DNA of 64,000 nt, from contig MU858131.1 in NCBI GenBank assembly GCA_033297075.1, positions 99,998 to 163,997 on the forward strand, given 5' to 3'. A program made the position numbers and the translations under genes. Positions 1 through 11,453 of this stretch are shown one piece after another (within the stretch, counting starts at the first letter, position 1; the number at the start of each line of letters is the position of its first letter). The notes beneath the pieces are model-generated. The model was not told the origin of the DNA. It was given only the letters and a program-made list of their open reading frames with translations, and did no database searches. This DNA comes from Rhypophila decipiens. Its lineage: Eukaryota; Ascomycota; Sordariomycetes; Sordariales; Naviculisporaceae.

Positions 1-995
1 GGGTATCTATTTCTATATATCCTCACTACAAGTCTTAAACAGTCACGGTAGCTAACATCGTATCTAACCACAGTCACCCCGTGCTTCGCAACGTTAATAT
101 TTCGATTCAGGCCGGGGAGAAAGTTGCCATATGCGGCAGGACAGGAAGGTAAAAGAGTCACCATCTCGAGCTGGCATAGTTCATCATTCCACAACTTGAA
201 GCCTTGAGACGAGTAAAGACTTTGCTAACGAAAAGCGCGCGCCGCAAACAGTGGCAAAACCTCACTTCTCTTATCCCTACTCGGCATGGTCGAGGAGTCT
301 ACCGGGAGGATCGTCCTGGACGATGTCGATCTCGCATTAGTACCCAAAGATGTCACCCGCCAGAAGCTCACATGTCTCACGCAAGACCCTTTCTTGTTTG
401 ACGCCAGTGTCAGACTGAATGCTGATCCGCACGGCGAGGCTACAGATGCTGACATTATCTCTGCCCTGCAAAAGGTCGGGCTTTGGGATATCTTGCGATC
501 AAAGGAGAACAACAACAACAGCACAGAAGAGAGTACCTCGACGAATAAACTTAATATGAAGATGGAAGAGGACTTCTTGTCCCAAGGGCAAAGAAAGCTT
601 TTCTGCCTCGGCCGTGCGCTTTTGCGCAAGAGCCCCGTCCTGGTTTTGGATGAGCCGAGCAGCGGGTAAGTAGTAACTCCCTCCCTCTACCCTCTTTTCC
701 TTGCGTTTCATATCTGAAAACAAGAAAAAGACACTCATAATTCCACAGTGTTGACGCCAACACCGAATCCGACATACAAGCCATCGTCGAGTCCGAGTTC
801 GCGACTAGCACTGTCATCATGGCAACGCACAGTCTCGCTGGTGTCGTCGGTAGATTTGACAAGGTTGTCGTTCTAAACGGGGGCGTGTTACTCGAGTATG
901 GTGAGCCAGAGGAGCTATTGGGGAGGGTTGATGGGGCATTCGCGAAGCTCTTTGCTGCGCAACGTGCAAGACCCGAGGAGACTTCTTCTGCGTAA
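1..995 (+). CDS. ABC-C (MRP-type) transporter, C-terminal nucleotide-binding domain, 5' truncated by window edge
   Basis: This is the last part of a full ABC exporter of the multidrug-resistance-associated subfamily, an ATP-driven membrane pump. Exons: about 74-148, 252-665 and 749-995; introns 149-251 (branch GCTAAC at 224) and 666-748. An earlier intron ends at 73. Spliced motifs in order: Walker A (GRTGSGKTS, codons split by the 149-251 intron), Q-loop region TQDPFLFD, signature LSQGQ, Walker B LVLDEPSSG, H-loop MATHSLAG, then the usual tail VVVLNGGVLLEYGEPEELL. The reading frame stays open through both splices and ends at TAA 993-995. The membrane domains and first ATPase domain must lie upstream. 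Substrate unknown. An insertion between Q-loop and signature contains a short Asn/Thr/Ser-rich stretch. Confidence 0.85.
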
Positions 996-1738
996 GGTAC
1001 CTAGGTACCTAGGTAAGGTAAGCAGGGTGTTGATAACAATATTAGCTATTCCTGTATCCTCGGCTGCAAAGATTGCATCACTAGTGTCGATTTTCTGCAG
1101 ACACCCTAAGCCCGGAATGGGCAGGATGGCACGCGACACCCCACAACACAAGACTCTGCTGCCGCCCGAACGGCAAACGCGCTCTGCTGCTCACTCTCTG
1201 CGACAGACTTTTTGTCGCTTTTTCTGCTCCAAAAAGCAGACCCTTCAAGCTGCCAAGAGGCAGCGTCGCAGGCCGACCCCTCTGTTGAGCAACTTTCTCC
1301 CCACGGCCGCTACCACACAGTTCCACTTTGCCCAGCTGCCCAAACCTCTTGGCCCCTTCTCGACCCAGTCCAAAGCCCATCAAACCCGCAAATCCAGGGA
1401 CCAGCATGCCCTATCAATACCCGGCATTTCTACACATGCTCTCAGCTCTCGCTGTGATTGGCGGGTGATTGGCGGGTGTTTGGCCCTGTCCGAACGCCTG
1501 GGAAAAAAAAGTATTCGACCGAGAAGGGACTTCATGAGGCGATTACTGGTGGCCATCCGCATCGCCACGTCCAAGGGAAAATACCGGTATATGGCTATTG
1601 CTCGCGTGACTAAGATGTGGAGAGGAGAGATGATAGAGGCAGGATTTAAAAGGGCAGATCAGAACTCCCTTCTTCTCTGTTCTCGATTTACCTCTCAGTC
1701 CCGTCCTCTCTCCAAGTCGGCATTCAAGAATCAACAAG
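996..1738 (+). promoter_or_regulatory. Upstream region of the phosphate permease gene
   Basis: No gene is seen here. A tandem pair of inverted CCAAT boxes (GTGATTGGCGG repeated) lies at about 1455-1480. A TATA-like ATTTAAAAG sits near 1644, about 95 bp before the permease ATG, followed by a pyrimidine-rich leader (about 1665-1715). The start of the region carries repeats of the palindrome ACCTAGGT (about 996-1015). I do not see a CACGTG site of the kind used by Pho4/NUC-1. Confidence 0.5.
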
Positions 1739-3667
1739 ATGGCGGTCCTCCACCAATACGACTACCTCTTTGCCATTGGCACCATCTTTGCCTTTTTTGA
1801 CGCATACTTCCTTGGAGCCAACGATGTTGCCAACTCGTGGGCCACGAGCGTGTCGGCGAGGTCGCTGACCTACGTCCAGGCCATGTGCCTCGCCGCCGTT
1901 ATGGAGCTTGCTGGCTGCATCGGAGTCGGAGGCCACGTCGCGAGCACCATCAAGAACAACATTGTTGACGTCGATGCCTTTGCGGGCGCCCCGGCGCTGC
2001 TCATGCTCGGCATGGTCTGCACCGTCGTCTCGTCCAGTGTTTGGCTGGGTATCGCTACCAAGATCGGGTTTCCAGTCAGCACGACACACACCGTCATGGG
2101 CGGTATCGTAGGCTTCGGTATCGCTGCTGTTGGACCCGAGAATGGTGAGTAACACACGCGCCGCTGTTTCTTCTGGGCTGAAGACTGACCAAGTTGTCGC
2201 AGTGAAATGGATTGCCAAAGGTTCTGGCGTTGAAGCCATCAATGGCGGCGTGGTCTCCGTCTTTGCTTCATGGCTCATTGCCCCATGCCTTGCCGCCTGT
2301 TTCGCTAGCATCCTCTTCATCATCACCAAGTACCTCGTCCTCCTGCGCAAGGACCCAGTGAAGCGCGCCTTTTTCCTGCTTCCTTTCTACTTTGGCATGA
2401 CGGCCTCCCTCATCACCGCTCTCCTCCTGACCAAGGGCGGTAGCATCAAGTCGACGTTGGGCGAGCAGGTCAACGCTGCCATCATTGTCGCTGTCGGTGC
2501 TGGCGTTGCCATCCTCGTTGCCGTGTTTTGGTTGCCGTGGCTCTGGCGCGTCATTGTCATGAAGGACTGGCAGCTCAGCTACGTGCACATCCCACTCGGA
2601 CCTCTTCTTTTGCGCCGCGGCGAAGTTCCCCCACCCCCTGAGGGCAGTGAGAAAATCATCAGGGATTACTACGCCGACCACCTGACCCTGGAGGAGCTCC
2701 AGGCCAAGCGAGCCGCGGCCGGTACCGACGCAGCCAACGCCGATCCCGAGAACACCATGGTCCCTGTCCCTATCAACCCAGGAGATGAATCGGCTGCCAA
2801 CGAAAAGCTCTCTCCGGCCCCTGCCCCTGTCCCTTCCCCCCCACGCAAGTCGCTCATCGGTCCCAAGCCAGCCGGAAGCAACCTTTCGCCGAGGGTACTC
2901 TTCTGGTGGCTCAAGTGGGCCTTGCTCCAGGGTGTCGATCTCGACATTGTCCAGCTCCAGAAGAACAAGCAGGACCGTCTCGCCGGTGATCTGGAGATGG
3001 CCCACGCCGGAGCCGCGCATTACAACAACGACGTGGAGCACATGTACCGATTCCTCCAGATGATGACCGCCGCCACTGCCTCCTTCACCCACGGTGCCAA
3101 CGACGCTGCCAACGCCGTCGGTCCCTTCTCCACCATCTATGCCATCTGGAGTTCGGGCGAGCTCTCGGGCGCAAAGACCGACGTTCCTCTCTGGATTCTT
3201 GGCTTCCTCGGCTCTGCCATGATTATCGGTTTGTGGACATATGGCCATAAGATCATGGTCAACTTGGGTATGTCGTGTTTCTCTTTCACTCCTACATGAT
3301 TGAAGCTAACCATTCTGCTCAGGCAACCGAATCACACTCATCTCGCCCACTCGTGGATTCAGCTGTGAGCTCGGCAGCACCATCACCATCATCGTTGCCA
3401 CCCGCTTCGGACTCCCCATCTCCACCACCCAATGTATCACAGGCGCGACGGTTGGCGTGGGCCTCTGTAATGGGAGCTGGCGCACCATCAACTTCAGGAT
3501 GGTAGCCTGGATCTACTTTGGCTGGATGTAGGTGTCATTCCCTTTTTTCCCGTTCCAGAACAAGCAAAAACTGACAATAATATTTTCTTTATAGTGTGAC
3601 GGTGCCGTGCGCGGGCTTAATATCAGGCCTTCTTATGGCCATCATCATTAATGCCCCGAGGTGGTAA
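1739..3667 (+). CDS. pho-4: Sodium/phosphate symporter (PiT family), pho-4/PHO89 type
   Basis: High-affinity phosphate uptake across the plasma membrane by the PiT (PF01384) family, coupled to sodium in characterised fungal members. Four exons (1739-2144, 2203-3267, 3323-3527, 3595-3667) give 582 residues, close to the length usual for Neurospora PHO-4 and yeast Pho89. Both copies of the diagnostic PiT signature are visible: FFDAYFLGANDVANSWAT near residue 20 and ASFTHGANDAANAVGPF in the second half, each followed by a partner motif (GFPVSTTHTVMGG; GLPISTTQCITGA). A hydrophilic Pro/Ser/Ala-rich cytoplasmic loop (about residues 300-390) separates the halves. The introns are 58, 55 and 67 bp, and all splice in frame. 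In relatives this gene is induced by phosphate starvation. That regulation is inferred, not seen in the promoter. Confidence 0.95.
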
Positions 3668-4544
3668 ACGGAACAAGTTTTTTGGTTTTTCTTTTTAGAT
3701 GGGAATTGGCGTTATCAGATAGGAGTCCTTTTGTGGCTCGAGATTATACTTGGCATTTCAATTGGTGAGCGAAAATAAATGATGATTATCCGTATAGAGG
3801 TTATCAATGTCAAGTTTACAGATAAACTGTTCGTCATCGTGGCTTGTGGGTGCTCAAATTCGCCCACACTATTAAGGCCCTGATCGATTCACGGTGACCA
3901 AGGGCTCTCAAACTTCATTTAATACATGCCAAGTTCGTTGAATCGTTGAATGCACGCCAAGTTCTTTTAAATGTATACGCTTGGCCGATTTGGGCGAGTT
4001 TGGAATTCAAATGTCAGCTCATCTAAGTTTTGGCTGAGTAATAAAAAGTCCAGTACGTATATCTTAAAAGTGCCCCCTTTAGAAGACCTATTTTGGGGAA
4101 AGTTACCAAGTATTTTCACTCGTCTAAAGCTCAGGTACTGCAAATCGTTATTTGGGAACTGTTTAAGTTGCTCCCACGAATTTGAAAAAGAAATATCGAG
4201 TGCCAAGCCAAGACCTACTATTTCCAAAATGTCACTTTTCGGGAGACCAACTCAAATGGCCACGGATCGATCAAGATCTAATATTGGCTTGGCGTATGCG
4301 TGTCGTTTGCTCGGCCCTTAAAATGTTACCATGTATGAATTGGCTTTTCCTATTTGTCATTCGTGAGGTCGGGCTTCCAAAGTGGTTGGGTACAACGGGC
4401 GTCCTGAGCGCGAGCCAAGAAACGTCTTCGCTAGGTTCTTTTCAGCCGCATTCAATACACATCACGTCTGTTGACGACGTCCTCGTATCTTTCTCAACCT
4501 CTGCGACAGCCCCAAACCTTCAAGACTTTTCACCAGCCGCCAGC
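3668..4544. other. Intergenic stretch, no gene recognised
   Basis: A moderately AT-rich interval with several stop-interrupted open frames that overlap each other and lack recognisable motifs. Only the last 60 bp or so (pyrimidine- and CAA-rich) look like the leader of the following gene. Confidence 0.4.
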
Positions 4545-6221
4545 ATGCCGCCGACAGTGAAACACATAGTAGCCGGCCTGAGCCTGGTTCTGGCGGTCAG
4601 CGGCATCCGCGGCCCAAGCACCGTATCAGCACCAGAATCAACCACGGCGATGGTCATATCCAGGAACAACGCCATGATCCATCGTCGAGACATTACGAGC
4701 TGGGGCGGCTATGCGCTCCTCGTCGAGGACTTGCCAGCGCCCCCCAGCGGATTGATCTCTTGCGAGAACACAAAAGCAACTGGACCGTGGTACTGTCCCA
4801 AGGGCACCACCTGCCACGGCGAACCCGAGGAGAACTACTACCCAGTGTGCTGCCCCGGCGCAGGTGGGCAATAATCATTAGTCCCTCGTCTCATCTGCCA
4901 AAAGAACTAACTGAACAGCAGCCGACTGCTCTCTCCTGCTCTGGTCCCTGTCCGCCTGTGCCGACACAACATGGACCCTTTGGCGAGTTGGCCCGACGTA
5001 TAGCAACGGGGATAGGCTCTGCTGCACGGGCGACCAGACTGCCGTTGAGAACAAGGATAAAATCCAATGTCTGAACAACAGCCTGCCCATACCGACTAGT
5101 ATCGTCCTGCCCAAGGTAAGCAGGGAGCTTCTCTTCGAGTTGGAACTGGGTCATCATTCCTCTTTTGGTTTCCACATTCTAATATCCCGTACTGCTATAT
5201 ATGGGACGAGCTGCTAATGGGATGGCACCTTGGCCTAATTAAATTATTTAGCTCAAGCAAATTACTCAAACTGCAGCACCACCACCCGGACAAACTGACC
5301 CCGTAACCATTGGCGGTGGAGGGGATAATGGTGTCGGACAAGGTACGAATCCGCCCGGCGAGAGCATCCCTACGACAGGGTACAGATCCCGCCCGACCAC
5401 CAACATCAACTAACTCCAGTGAATCCGGCACAGATACTGGTGGTCATGACACGGACACCAGTTCTGGCTCTGGCTCTGGTTCAAACTCAGGCTCCCCAGG
5501 ACCTTCTTCATCATCGACAGACTCAGGATCAGGATCCAGCGCCGGCCTCTCTCAACCCGCCACAATCGCCATAGCCGTGCTCGCCACCATCGTCGGCCTA
5601 TCTGCAATCTTCATCGGATGGCTCCTCTGGGAGAGAAGCAGAAAACGGCAACTACTTGAACTGGCAGCAGCACAAACCGGTCTCCCTGTCCCACCACCCC
5701 CACAGCTACCCCAACCACCCATGACAACTTCCGCCACTGCACCCGGGCCAGGACCACAACCACAACCCGTGTATATCTCTGGTCCTGCTCCCGTCCCGAT
5801 CCCGGGGCCGCCGGGAGCGTATAACACTGCCCGTGGCAGCGGCGGTGGCATGGTTACGGGCCCAGGTACTGGTAGTGAAAACATCATTTCCACTACCTCT
5901 ACTACACCCAGTCCCGGTCCGTCATCTAATACGTTTCCGGAACCGGTCTCAGGGTTAATCCCGCCGCCTGCTTATGTCCCGCCGCCCCATGGACATCCAA
6001 ATACCCAGGAGTTACACGCCTCTACGCCTGCGCCCACCCCTGGCAGTGATACCCTGTTGCTTATACATCCACATGGCCATGGGCAGGGACAGGGACAGCC
6101 AAATGATCATTCGGAATTGGACGGGAATGCGCGCTATCAAGCTCCTGGATCACCGAGAGGCCACCCCATGACGGGCGGTGCCACAGGACATCGTGGAAGT
6201 TTCGGGGAGGAGTGTACTTGA
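4545..6221 (+). CDS. Cysteine-rich single-pass membrane protein with Pro-rich cytoplasmic tail
   Basis: Predicted type I surface protein of unknown function. Spliced model: 4545-4863, 4919-5115, 5252-5379, 5420-6221; the 5380-5419 intron is only 40 bp but has a clear branch (AACTAAC) and restores the frame. N-terminal signal peptide (MPPTVKHIVAGLSLVLAVSG), then about ten cysteines including two CC pairs (CPKGTTC...VCCPGA; RLCCTGD), a Ser/Gly/Asp linker of about 55 residues, one transmembrane helix (TIAIAVLATIVGLSAIFIGW) followed by basic residues, and a long tail rich in Pro, Gly and His. The layout resembles fungal wall-stress sensors and other Cys-rich surface proteins, but I do not recognise a WSC domain. 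Exon 3 borders are the least certain part. Confidence 0.7.
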
Positions 6222-6749
6222 ACTGCTGACTTCTTTTTCCTACGGCTTACATGATTAGCGGAGGAATCTCATGTTGCTGGTGCCTTACAATCTCAAAGGT
6301 TCCTGTGTTATTTACCTTCCCTCTTTTAAGGGTTATTCTTTGGTTATAACACGAGGAACATGTGGGTGTAGGCCCGCTAGACAGGTACCTTGAAAATAAG
6401 TCCATAGTTCGAAGTAGTCCTATATGTCGAGAATGAGTCCGAAGAGTAGGCTATAATTGCAAAGACAATTTATGTATAGCATTACAGTGCTTTCTTTCTA
6501 TCTATCCTGTTCTCTTGCTAGCCGGCTAAAGCTATCTCTTGTGGTTAGGACCAGCCTACCTAGCAAAAAATGCCAAAGGGGTTATAGTCAGAGCTCATTC
6601 ATTTCCTGAAGGGAAATCCTCAGCCTTGAGTCCTTTAAAGGTAATAATGATCGTATCACGGGCCTAAATAAAGCCGTTTTTAAAGAATCCGTTAGTCATG
6701 AAAATATCTTGAACCGAGTTTGACACACCGTAACTGTGGCAACTGTACC
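6222..6749. other. Intergenic stretch, no gene recognised
   Basis: 3' flank of the membrane-protein gene. No coding frame or repeat that I can support. Confidence 0.4.
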
Positions 6750-7008
6750 CTACATGGGGTGGTGGTGGTGCTGGGCTAGGAGGAAGGATGCATTAATATA
6801 TGGAACTCACAACCGCATGATCCGCGACGAGAGCATGCCTCCAGTTCCGAGACTCTTGGAGCTTGTCCTTGACTTCCTGGAGCGTGGCTTTGGAAGTTGG
6901 GATAAGGACGTTGCATGAGTTGGCATCCCCAGCCTGCGGGTTGATATGTTGGGCTCGGTCTCGTACCCAGGCAAACATGGGGAGGTCGTCCCTGTCGACA
7001 GATGACAT
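6750..7008 (-). CDS. Possible small protein, 72 residues, two exons
   Basis: On the minus strand an ATG at 7008 opens a 66-codon exon (7008-6811; begins MSSVDRDDLPMFAWVRDRAQ, contains one Cys and a charged helix-like ending). A good donor GTGAGT follows, then a 40-bp intron and a second exon (6770-6750) coding HHHHPM and a stop. A TATA-like TATAAATC lies about 130 bp upstream on the same strand. No family recognised and no signal peptide. It may instead be the tail of the decayed gene pieces just upstream (see 7190-8060). Confidence 0.3.
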
Positions 7009-7189
7009 TTTGGATTGTGAGGAAGAAGTATTTGTAATTAGAGTATTATGAGTAACTTAAATTCCGGGATTTGGTAATGACCAGGTGTATGCAAACCTGT
7101 TGGGAATTCTATGACCCTAACGCTGTTGATGGCGATGATTTATACATTTGGCCTCAGTAAATCTCGCTCTCGATTCTGAAGAGGTGGAG

Positions 7190-8060
7190 ATTACTGAATT
7201 CTTTATTCACGACCGTTGGGCGTTGTCTATCGAGGATGATTCTTTTATTCTCATCATCACGGTCATGACCAAACACCCCAACATACTCACCTGTTCTTTC
7301 ACAGCATCGCCCGTTTGGTGATAGCAGTTGGCGCAGCCAAAGGTAGTGATCATCTGGGATTCCATTTTATTCTTGCAGTCATTGTCTCGGTCCTCGATAG
7401 TTGGGCCAGTCAAGACTTTTATCAAAGCCCAGGAGCTATTAAGGACAGGGTCTTGGACTTATAGGGCAAACTGAACGCCGTTTACGATTGACGGGCTACT
7501 GTTGGTTCCAGACTCTGGCAACCCGTGGTCAGCGTTGGCGCTAACAACTTGCTTGACCCAGGTTTCGCCGAGCGTGGGGGCCGGGACGAACTCAAGAGGG
7601 CACCCCCTAAAGCTGCCAACATGATGGAAACATCCCACGCCAAGCTGTTTGAGGCAGACGAGACCTTGAACTGATGATTCAGATCAACGACAATACTGTG
7701 CTGAAATGGGCTTTGTGCTGGCTGGTTGGATGGAATGGTTTATCCCTCGCCTACGACTGTCTTGCCACCAGTCACACCCATTGTGAGCTATAACAAGGAC
7801 GAGCGCAAGGGAGGCGAATCGACAAATAACGGCGAATGCGAAACATTTCTTGAATGTTCCTTTACCTCCTAGGCAGCTGGGTAGCAGCCTTCCAGAATAC
7901 GGGGTGTTGATCAGGTGAGCATTCCGCGTCCGAGGTCTGTCCATTGTTCAGGTCTAGTAAACCCACGGCCTGGGCTTGGTCAGTAGAAACGAGAACGAGG
8001 ATATGGTCTCTCTAGATCTGGAAAAGACTGCGCGCTGTTCAGTTAAAATCTTGATGGATC
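7190..8060 (-). pseudogene. Decayed gene pieces, minus strand, family not recognised
   Basis: Several protein-like segments in the same orientation but different frames, interrupted by stops: a piece near 8000-7870 (contains DLNNGQTSDAEC and HPVFWKAATQL) and a piece at 7430-7275 (contains LTGPTIEDRDNDC and ITTFGCANCYHQ) ending in a plausible donor GTGAGT. Composition and spacing suggest exons of one Cys-containing protein that has lost its reading frame. I could not assign a family or a full model. Confidence 0.3.
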
Positions 8061-8636
8061 CACTGAGTCACGCGTGTTCTTGGAGTGCACTACCAAGAAA
8101 CTCAAACCAGGATTCACAAACATCTTTTTAGAGCGAGACCCGAAGAAATGTCCCAGTGCATGCCCCTCTAATGAATTAAGGGTCTTTGCTCTCTTCTCTT
8201 ATCAGTCTAAGGACATTTTTCTTGCTTTAGATATGTATTGCTTAACTCAGCTAGCCGTGAATGAGAGAGCCTGACTCAGAGCGGGTGAAGATTTATAGTA
8301 CGCTTAGCATCCGGCTCAACTATAAAATAGTCCTTTATTTGAAGAGGAAAATTGATTCATATAATTCAGGCCCTTCAGTTTAGGTTGCATTTGAAGAAAA
8401 TGAGGCTAATGCGGTTTGGTTTGATTTGAATTGGCTGAACTGTCTTTGTTTTACCAGCTTGTGGTGGGCCATGGTCCATGGACGCGTGTTTTGATTTCAT
8501 CTCGAACTGTCGCGTGGGTCCCCGCCATTTTTGTGCAGACAGCTCACTGCCCCCAATACCTTTCCGCCCCTCCACTCTGCCAAAAGATTTCTTGCTGAAG
8601 CAACAATCAGCAGCTTGCCACCAAACAGCGCACACG
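8061..8636. other. Intergenic stretch / leader of the 2OG-like gene
   Basis: AT-rich to about 8460, no gene. From 8478 an in-frame upstream ATG would extend the next protein by 53 residues, but that segment lacks conserved character and its start context is poor (T at -3). Confidence 0.4.
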
Positions 8637-11453
8637 ATGGCCCCCTACGACGATCGCGACTGGAGGCATGACCATGGGCTGCCATTTGCTGGCCCCAGCA
8701 ACCCAGACCTCGAGGGGGAGCGAAAGCCCCTCAACCAGCTCCGCCAGTTGCTGGAGGCGGACGTCCTGGGCCGCAACCTGGCCTACACGGTGGGTGGCGC
8801 ACTGCCACTCAGCCCGTTTTACCCGACCTGGCAGTGGTCAGAGGAGGACGAAGAGAAGCCCGGGGGCAGCGAGACGGACGTCTCGCGCAATCCAGTTCTG
8901 CTCGGGCCCGACGCCGAGTCCGAGGACGACTCGGACCCAGAGCCGTCCGACCCAGACGGCTACCATGATGCCGTTTGGGGCTTCGAGACCGAGGGGCTGA
9001 GCCTGCCCGTCAGGACCAAGCTGCCGCCCACGGGCAGACAACAGTGGAGGTTTCCGTGGAAGAAAGCAGACGATGAAAGGCAGATGAGAAAATTGTGTCG
9101 TCCGGCTGGTGATGACACGGTGAACAACACTGGCTTCACCACCTCCAACGAGGCCTTTGCAGCCGCATTCCCGGGACTCCAAGGCCCTACCGATCCTAAC
9201 CCAGGAAAGAACCTGGTCTTCCCGGGCCTGCAACACCCCCGGGACGCCCTTCCGGCTGGTGATCCCAACATCGTCCCAGATATGACGGCCTCGATGGCAT
9301 CAAGTTCCCTTGACAAAGCTCCAGCGTCCACGGCCAAGAAGAGCACCAAGAAGGCCAAGGGCAAGGCTGGAAAGTTCAAGCCCATGCCGGCTCCCCAGCC
9401 CACCGAGTTCTCCCGCGAAGCCTATTCCCAAAACATGGACAAGACCGACGTGGACGACTGGTCTAGCGAGAACTTTGTCACCATCCGCTGGGACGCCAGG
9501 AGGGACAATGACAGCAGGCCCACCCCGCAGCGTTTGTGCAAGTTGGACTTTCCCTCTCGCAAACAAACAGCCAACAACATCCTCAGCCTGCTGCACGACA
9601 TGGACCCCGCCGAATTCGGCTACCAGCTGACCCCAGAGTACTTCTCGACCACATTCAACCCCAACGACTTCGGCATCATCGACCTCATCGAGCAAGCCCT
9701 CCTGCCCACTTGGTCTTCCGCCGAAGAAACCGTGACCCACGCCAAGAAGCCCCCAGGGCGCTCAATCGAAGCCTACCTCTGGCAATTACGGGTCCACTGC
9801 TCGACACAAACCAGAAACAGCGATCCACGGCACGAAGACATGATCAAGGAGAAGGACCTGGAAGATACCACCTGGCGAGGCCAATTCGGGCGTCTAGTGG
9901 TCACCCTCCCATTCAAAGCCTTCACCGGCGGAAAACTCACCATCCACCCTCCCAACGGCCGAGTCCCGTACCAAGAGCCCATCGTCTACGATACCTGGGG
10001 CGCAAGCCCACCACCAGGCCAGCGCCCCGTCATCAACTGGGCAGCCTACCACGTCGGATGCAACCCCACCGTCTCCCCAGTCCGCTCAGGCTACCGCATC
10101 AGCCTGGTATACAACCTCTTCCCCGTCCAGGGAATGTCACAGATGGGCTCACAGCCGACAACCAGTCGGATCCTCGACCTGACCAAGCTCCCCGTCTATC
10201 AATACCTCAAGGCTCTACTGAGCGATGAAATGGCATGGGACAAGAAAGGCGGCTACATAGGCTTCATGATGACACACGCCTATCCACACAATACCAAACA
10301 AGGGCATGACATTGGCTTCATACCAGAGAACTCACTGCGCGGACTAGACTTTCAGATGTACCAGATCTGTCGCGAACTGTTTGCTCGCGGCAATGACGGG
10401 GCTGGGCCAGGAGTACCGCTGGATATCCAGTTCCGACCAGTGATGCGCTGGCCGGGCCGGTATTTCAAGGGCGCAAAGAAGAATACCATGGAGCTGTTGG
10501 TCGAGGATGGTATTGAGCGGATCAAGGCCAAGCGAGAAAAGAAGCGCCAACAGCAGCAGCAGGCGCAGACCGAGGAGCAGCAGTCGAGGGCGCAAACCGA
10601 GACCGGCGATGTCCAGGCTGAGGATGCCACAACTTCAAGCTCATCTGTTGGTACCAAGGGAAAAGAAAAGGAGGGCGCACAGCAGAAAAAAGAGAACTTC
10701 AAGCCCGAGCGCAGAACTGGTCAATCGCAGGGCCAACAAGCCCACTCCCAGCCCCAACCCGATAATTCCAGTAATGGTGTTGTGGCCGCGTTCCAGAAGG
10801 CTCAGGAGGATTTCGATAAAAACAACAAGGGCAGACAGAAGCTCTCCGCCGCGCAAACCCCTCGTGCACACGAGCCTAGAGCCAAACCCAAGGAAAAGAC
10901 CCTTCCCACAACAACAAACGGCCAAGACGTCCACTTTCCCACCACAACGCAGGGAAGTTCTGCTACTGTCCAGGACAAGCAGCCGCAGCCCGAGGTCGGG
11001 CCCAAGAAAATCAAAGCCGAAGCCCCCAACGAAGTCCAAGAACTGCAATATCCAACCCCAGTAATCGGCAAGAACTTTTCCCGCGCAGGCCTGCTTCCAA
11101 CACGCCAATTCACAGGCGACGAGAAATCCATGGAGACATTCATGAAGTGGTGGGCTGCGGGCGGCGGGAAAGACCAGGATGGTGGTAGTGGAGGGTACTA
11201 TATTGACTTTGAGGACGTGCACTGGCTCAACGGATGGGGTCATGAGGAGGTTAGTCTGGTCGCTACCCAGCTTGATGATAACGGCGCGACACCGAGAATG
11301 TTGAGGACTGCTCTTGCTATGATTGTCAAGATTCCGCCTGGGGGGATTAATGCCTCGAGGAAGAATCGGCGGTTGTGGCCGGCGATGTATCAGGAGGGGG
11401 GGTATGTGATGGAAAGTATTGAGGAGGAGGATGAGACTATGGAGGACCTTTAA
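8637..11453 (+). CDS. Large protein with a degenerate 2-oxoglutarate/Fe(II) dioxygenase-like core
   Basis: Single-exon protein of 938 residues from ATG 8637, which has A at -3 (an in-frame ATG at 8478 is less likely). The acidic N-terminal part (Glu/Asp/Pro-rich, about residues 60-120) and a long low-complexity Gln/Lys/Pro-rich region (about 620-820) flank a core at about 385-490. The core resembles the fungal branch of the 2OG-Fe(II) oxygenase fold: HEDMIKEK, then GRLVVTLPFKAFTGGKLTIH, then INWAAYHVGCNPTVSPVRSG followed by YRISLVYNL. In usual members the second block reads about CEHEV-PVTSGYR, with an iron-binding His. Here that His appears to be replaced (CNPTV), while the 2OG-binding Arg is kept. 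It may be a catalytically dead relative. Cellular role unknown. Confidence 0.6.
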   Translation: MAPYDDRDWRHDHGLPFAGPSNPDLEGERKPLNQLRQLLEADVLGRNLAYTVGGALPLSPFYPTWQWSEEDEEKPGGSETDVSRNPVLLGPDAESEDDSDPEPSDPDGYHDAVWGFETEGLSLPVRTKLPPTGRQQWRFPWKKADDERQMRKLCRPAGDDTVNNTGFTTSNEAFAAAFPGLQGPTDPNPGKNLVFPGLQHPRDALPAGDPNIVPDMTASMASSSLDKAPASTAKKSTKKAKGKAGKFKPMPAPQPTEFSREAYSQNMDKTDVDDWSSENFVTIRWDARRDNDSRPTPQRLCKLDFPSRKQTANNILSLLHDMDPAEFGYQLTPEYFSTTFNPNDFGIIDLIEQALLPTWSSAEETVTHAKKPPGRSIEAYLWQLRVHCSTQTRNSDPRHEDMIKEKDLEDTTWRGQFGRLVVTLPFKAFTGGKLTIHPPNGRVPYQEPIVYDTWGASPPPGQRPVINWAAYHVGCNPTVSPVRSGYRISLVYNLFPVQGMSQMGSQPTTSRILDLTKLPVYQYLKALLSDEMAWDKKGGYIGFMMTHAYPHNTKQGHDIGFIPENSLRGLDFQMYQICRELFARGNDGAGPGVPLDIQFRPVMRWPGRYFKGAKKNTMELLVEDGIERIKAKREKKRQQQQQAQTEEQQSRAQTETGDVQAEDATTSSSSVGTKGKEKEGAQQKKENFKPERRTGQSQGQQAHSQPQPDNSSNGVVAAFQKAQEDFDKNNKGRQKLSAAQTPRAHEPRAKPKEKTLPTTTNGQDVHFPTTTQGSSATVQDKQPQPEVGPKKIKAEAPNEVQELQYPTPVIGKNFSRAGLLPTRQFTGDEKSMETFMKWWAAGGGKDQDGGSGGYYIDFEDVHWLNGWGHEEVSLVATQLDDNGATPRMLRTALAMIVKIPPGGINASRKNRRLWPAMYQEGGYVMESIEEEDETMEDL

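Noticed and set aside
898..1800. 300-codon plus-strand frame covering the permease promoter
   Set aside because: It overlaps the end of the ABC gene and the start of pho-4 in the wrong frame, has no protein-like pattern and starts inside coding sequence.
2268..3248. 326-codon antisense frame across pho-4
   Set aside because: Antisense shadow of a well-supported membrane protein; its charged composition is explained by the complementary hydrophobic codons.
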